Made by a program: the position numbers and the translations under genes. Below the pieces are notes generated by a model, which ran no database searches, was not told the DNA's origin, and worked only from the letters and a program-made list of their open reading frames with translations. DNA of 64,000 nucleotides from Deltaproteobacteria bacterium (GTDB lineage Bacteria; Myxococcota_A; UBA9160; UBA4427), in the NCBI GenBank assembly GCA_002719955.1, contig PBFW01000072.1, forward strand, positions 62,001 to 126,000, given 5' to 3'. Below are positions 61,482 through 64,000 of this stretch, in pieces; the stretch's first letter is position 1, and every line of letters starts with the position of its first letter.

Positions 61482-61553
61482 TGTCGCGTATGCCTCATTT
61501 CTATCGAGCCAGACCTCGGCAGGAGATCCGATACAGCTTATGCGACCGTCCTC

Positions 61554-62723
61554 TCAGCGAAGCGATCGAAAATGATCCCGAATATCCTCGATCACCGCAC
61601 CGGGGTTCTCGGCGGGAGCAAAATGGCCACCCTCGTCCCGGATGCGGAGCTGACGAAGGTCAAAATAATCCTTCGCCCAATCCGGCTCGCCCGGCGGCAT
61701 ATCGTGTCGAAAGAGCGAGAGCGCCGTCGGGCTGGGAACCTGGGGCATCCCCTCCCGCGCAGCCACCCATGTCTCCCGCCCCGCTTCGCTGTAATAGCGC
61801 GCCGAGGTGACGAAGCTGTCCGTCAACCAATAGAGGCTCATTGTCGTCAGCAGGTGGTCTCGACTGAAGCGCGACTCGACGTCCCCCCGACAATCACCCC
61901 ATCGAAAGCGCTTCTCGAGCATCCACGCGAGCAACCCCACCGGAGAATCATGCATCGCGTAACCGATCGTCTGGGCGTGCAGCATATGGGTCGCGATATG
62001 CGAGGCGAAGCGTTTCTGAAAATCGATCAGACCCGGATCGCTTCCCTCCCCGCCCCCGACGGAGACGATCGACCAGGGGCGATCACCCGTAAAGCTCGGG
62101 ACGGGAGAGGCATTCGTGAGGTGGATCCCGATCAGGTGCTCGGCATATGCATGCCCGAGCTGGGTCGTGATCATCGCGCCCCAGTCGCCACCCTGCGCCG
62201 CATAACGCTCATAACCGAGAACGTCGCGCATCAACGTGTCCCAGAGATCTGCCGTTCCCAACGGGCCGACACCCGAGCGCGCGAGCGGCGTCGAGAAGAT
62301 GAACCCAGGAAGCGAAGGAACGACCACATCGAAACTATCGGCGCCATCGCCTCCATGGGCGGCGGGATCGACGAGCGCGGGAATCACATCCTTGAGATCC
62401 CAGAAGGTCCAGGGCCAGCCGTGGCTCAGGACGATGGGGATCGGGTCGGGTCCGCGCCCTCGCTCGTGCACGAAATGGATCGGGATTTCGTCGATCTCGG
62501 TCCGAAAATGCGCGAGCTCGTTCAACGTGGCCTCCTGAGCACGCCAATCGAAAGAGTCCCGCCAATACTCGACGATCTCCTCGAGGTAGGCCCGCGGCAC
62601 ACCGTAGGACCAATCGTCGTTATCGAAGTCGTGGGGCCAGTTGACGTGTTCGAGCCGACGATGAAGATCGTCCAGCTTCGGCTGGGGAATCTCGATCCGG
62701 AAGGGCTCGGGGGGCACGGGCAT
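61554..62723 (-). CDS. Epoxide hydrolase with N-terminal EHN domain (second copy)
   Basis: A 389-residue paralogue of the enzyme at 48477. EHN: PFRIEIPQPKLDDLHRRL, WSYGVPRAYLEEIVEYW. Core: HGWPWTFWD, nucleophile Asp in GGDWGAM and His in EGGHFAPAE. Only one residue difference in length and near-identical motifs, so probably an old duplication. It precedes the MFS gene by 72 bases on the same strand; transporter plus epoxide hydrolase may act on one compound. Confidence 0.92.
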   Translation of the reverse strand: MPVPPEPFRIEIPQPKLDDLHRRLEHVNWPHDFDNDDWSYGVPRAYLEEIVEYWRDSFDWRAQEATLNELAHFRTEIDEIPIHFVHERGRGPDPIPIVLSHGWPWTFWDLKDVIPALVDPAAHGGDGADSFDVVVPSLPGFIFSTPLARSGVGPLGTADLWDTLMRDVLGYERYAAQGGDWGAMITTQLGHAYAEHLIGIHLTNASPVPSFTGDRPWSIVSVGGGEGSDPGLIDFQKRFASHIATHMLHAQTIGYAMHDSPVGLLAWMLEKRFRWGDCRGDVESRFSRDHLLTTMSLYWLTDSFVTSARYYSEAGRETWVAAREGMPQVPSPTALSLFRHDMPPGEPDWAKDYFDLRQLRIRDEGGHFAPAENPGAVIEDIRDHFRSLR

Positions 62724-62798
62724 TCCTCCAACCGCGCTCAGCGCGGCTCCCCCGACTCTATCACGCTCGCCGGCAGCAGGAGACCAAGGGAAGCCTGG

Positions 62799-63408
62799 TC
62801 ATTTCCCGAGCAGATCCGAAGACACGACGTTGCCCGTGATCTTGCCGCAGACGATCACGGTGTTCGCAGCAACACTGGCTTTCACGTGTCCTTCGTTGCC
62901 GGCGGTCACCTGGTGATTCGTCAGTCGGACCGAGCCCTCGATCGTGCCCTGGATCTCGAGATCCTCCTCCGCGACGATTTCACCAGCAATCGTCGTTGCG
63001 CGTCCGAGATGAGCCATGGGGTCCACATCGAGCTCCGGCGTCGCCGGATGATCTGAAAAAAGCGGTTCGACGGCTCGAAGATGGTCGAACCGGCCCGAAG
63101 AGAGATCCGCGGGAGACGAGGCACCGGGGCGGCGTCGAATCCAGAAGCGCGCCCTCGTCGACATTTGGCTCTCGGCGGGGAGAAAGGGCGGACGAATCGG
63201 CGTCCTCCGAACTCTGGGGCCCGAAACGACGGGCCACGACATCCGCGAAGGGCGTCTCGCCCTCCTCGCCCGTCGGTACCGAAAGCACACTGGAAACGAC
63301 CCCGAGCCGCGAGGGTGCATTCTCGTTCGATTCAGTGATCGCCGAATCCGGATCGGACCCATCACCACCGGGCTTCTTGTCATTCTTGCCGCGCTTGAAG
63401 AAAGCCAT
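62799..63408 (-). pseudogene. Bactofilin gene, frameshifted and C-terminally truncated
   Basis: The start MAFFKRGKNDKK (63408) and a Ser/Pro/Glu-rich linker lie in one frame; the bactofilin core (HLGRATTIAGEI, DLEIQGTIEGSVRL, VTAGNEGHVKAS) lies in another. Removing one base from the G run at 63126-63129 joins them. The span of 610 bases (one more than a multiple of three) fits a single insertion. The core ends abruptly after about 70 residues (GNVVSSDLLGK), leaving half the usual beta-helix. Bactofilins are cytoskeletal polymers; as given, no normal filament protein would be made. Confidence 0.7.
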
Positions 63409-63512
63409 TGTTTGATCGCTCCACCAAACGGTGAGCGCGCCATCGGGAGATTGCGTGACCCTGCCCTCGGCGACCCACACGGGATCACTGACTTCCTGCG
63501 AGATCGCTGCGT

Positions 63513-63851
63513 CTATTCTGCATCCATCTCCTCGAAAACCCGTGTGACGGTGCGAAAGCCCGAGACCGCGACCGGGAAGCCGGCATAGAGCGCGCAATGC
63601 CGAATCAACTCGCAGATCTCCGCACGTGTGACACCGAATTGTTCCTGACCCAGCCGAACGTGGATCGCCAACTCCTCGTGGAGACCTCGGGTACAGAGAA
63701 TCGCCATCGTCGCCAGGCTGCGGGCCGAAGGCGCGAGCCCCTCTCGTCCCCAGAATTCGCCACCGACCCGGGTGATCATCTCCTGCATCTCCTTCTCGAC
63801 CTCGGGCGGGAAGGTCAGCTGATCCACCGGATTCCTCATCGCGTCACTCAT
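63513..63851 (-). CDS. Carboxymuconolactone decarboxylase family protein
   Basis: A 112-residue helical CMD/AhpD-fold protein. RSLATMAILCTRGLHEELAIH and GVTRAEICELIRHCALYAGFP are the family core. The CxxC of AhpD peroxidases is missing, so the decarboxylase (PcaC-like) branch of protocatechuate/catechol breakdown is more likely. AGGAGG lies 9 bases before the chosen start. Divergent from the partial gene at the window edge. Confidence 0.88.
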   Translation of the reverse strand: MSDAMRNPVDQLTFPPEVEKEMQEMITRVGGEFWGREGLAPSARSLATMAILCTRGLHEELAIHVRLGQEQFGVTRAEICELIRHCALYAGFPVAVSGFRTVTRVFEEMDAE

Positions 63852-63871
63852 CTCGTTCGTCCTCCTTTCGA

Positions 63872-63882
63872 TGCATGATGCA
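63872..63882. promoter_or_regulatory. Small palindrome TGCATGATGCA between divergent genes
   Basis: TGCAT and ATGCA are exact reverse complements around a single G, between the carboxymuconolactone decarboxylase gene and the partial gene at 63924. It could be a regulator half-site pair; it is short enough to occur by chance. Confidence 0.3.
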
Positions 63883-63923
63883 CTACAGTTGCGGCTTCGT
63901 CGCCACCCCACCGGAGACTGCAG

Positions 63924-64000
63924 ATGCTTCGCTTCGATTTCCTGCTCAGCGCCGGCAGCGTCCGACTGAGTTGGCTCGGCGCCTCTATCGCAGTCGGGCT
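63924..64000 (+). CDS. Unidentified protein, 3' truncated by the window edge
   Basis: An ATG with GGAG 8 bases upstream opens a frame (MLRFDFLLSAGSVRLSWLGA) that runs off the window. Only 25 residues are visible and no family can be named. A TACAGT hexamer at 63884-63889 could be its -10 box. Confidence 0.45.
   Translation, partial: MLRFDFLLSAGSVRLSWLGASIAVG

Noticed and set aside
1..64000. CRISPR arrays, insertion sequences, prophage or toxin-antitoxin genes
   Set aside because: No regularly spaced repeats, transposase motifs, phage structural genes or small paired toxin/antitoxin frames were recognised on reading both strands.

Overview
The window comes from a high-G+C bacterium with dense bacterial-style coding: short gaps, many ATGA start/stop overlaps and clear AGGAGG-type ribosome sites. 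A bactofilin, DUF3604, tandem universal stress proteins, EHN-type epoxide hydrolases and several short-chain dehydrogenases (SDRs) suggest an uncultured deltaproteobacterial/Myxococcota-like (or Binatota-like) lineage. That is inferred from gene content only; no rRNA or tRNA was seen. No phage, insertion sequence, CRISPR array or plasmid function was recognised.

Layout. 1-4.5 kb: tail of a DUF457-like membrane hydrolase, a UPF0178 protein, two universal stress proteins and small stress-type genes. 4.7-8.9 kb: DUF1330, nitronate monooxygenase, acyl-CoA synthetase and SDR. 8.9-15.3 kb: a Cus/Sil-type copper/silver efflux operon (His/Cys-rich exported protein, TolC, CusB, CusA). 15.5-18.2 kb: a thiolase/MaoC/MaoC-DUF35 trio matching the ltp2-chsH1-chsH2 steroid side-chain module of actinobacteria. 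18.5-26.4 kb: methyltransferase, amidohydrolase, Rieske oxygenase, VOC protein and three genes with frame defects. 26.5-30.8 kb: a MacAB-like ABC exporter with two permeases. 31-37.2 kb: DUF3604, SnoaL, AMP ligase, SDR and serine-hydrolase genes.

37.3-41.7 kb is the most unusual stretch: a TauD-type dioxygenase, a clear homologue of plant cycloeucalenol cycloisomerase (a sterol-ring enzyme) and an NAD-dependent epimerase/3beta-HSD-type gene with almost no gaps, followed by a [3Fe-4S] ferredoxin and an LLM flavin oxidoreductase. 41.9-63.9 kb is catabolic or biotransformation territory: glycerate-kinase-like, hydroxyacid dehydrogenase, COMT-like O-methyltransferase, enoyl-CoA hydratase, cytochrome P450, two epoxide hydrolases, many SDRs, a FAH-family hydrolase with its TetR regulator, a KshA/DAF-36-type Rieske oxygenase, a ketosteroid-isomerase-like protein, a second D-aminoacylase-type amidohydrolase, an MFS carrier, a broken bactofilin and a carboxymuconolactone decarboxylase.

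Together the genes look like an accessory block for transforming steroid/isoprenoid or other cyclic hydrophobic compounds: CoA ligases, dehydrogenases, hydratases, a retro-aldolase and oxygenases of two Rieske types plus P450. The steroid/sterol theme is inferred from family resemblance. Four loci (in-frame UGA at 19123, in-frame UAG at 24107, two frameshifts in a TetR gene at 25.3-25.9 kb, one frameshift in a bactofilin at 63.1 kb) are broken by single-base differences, meaning either gene decay or sequence error.
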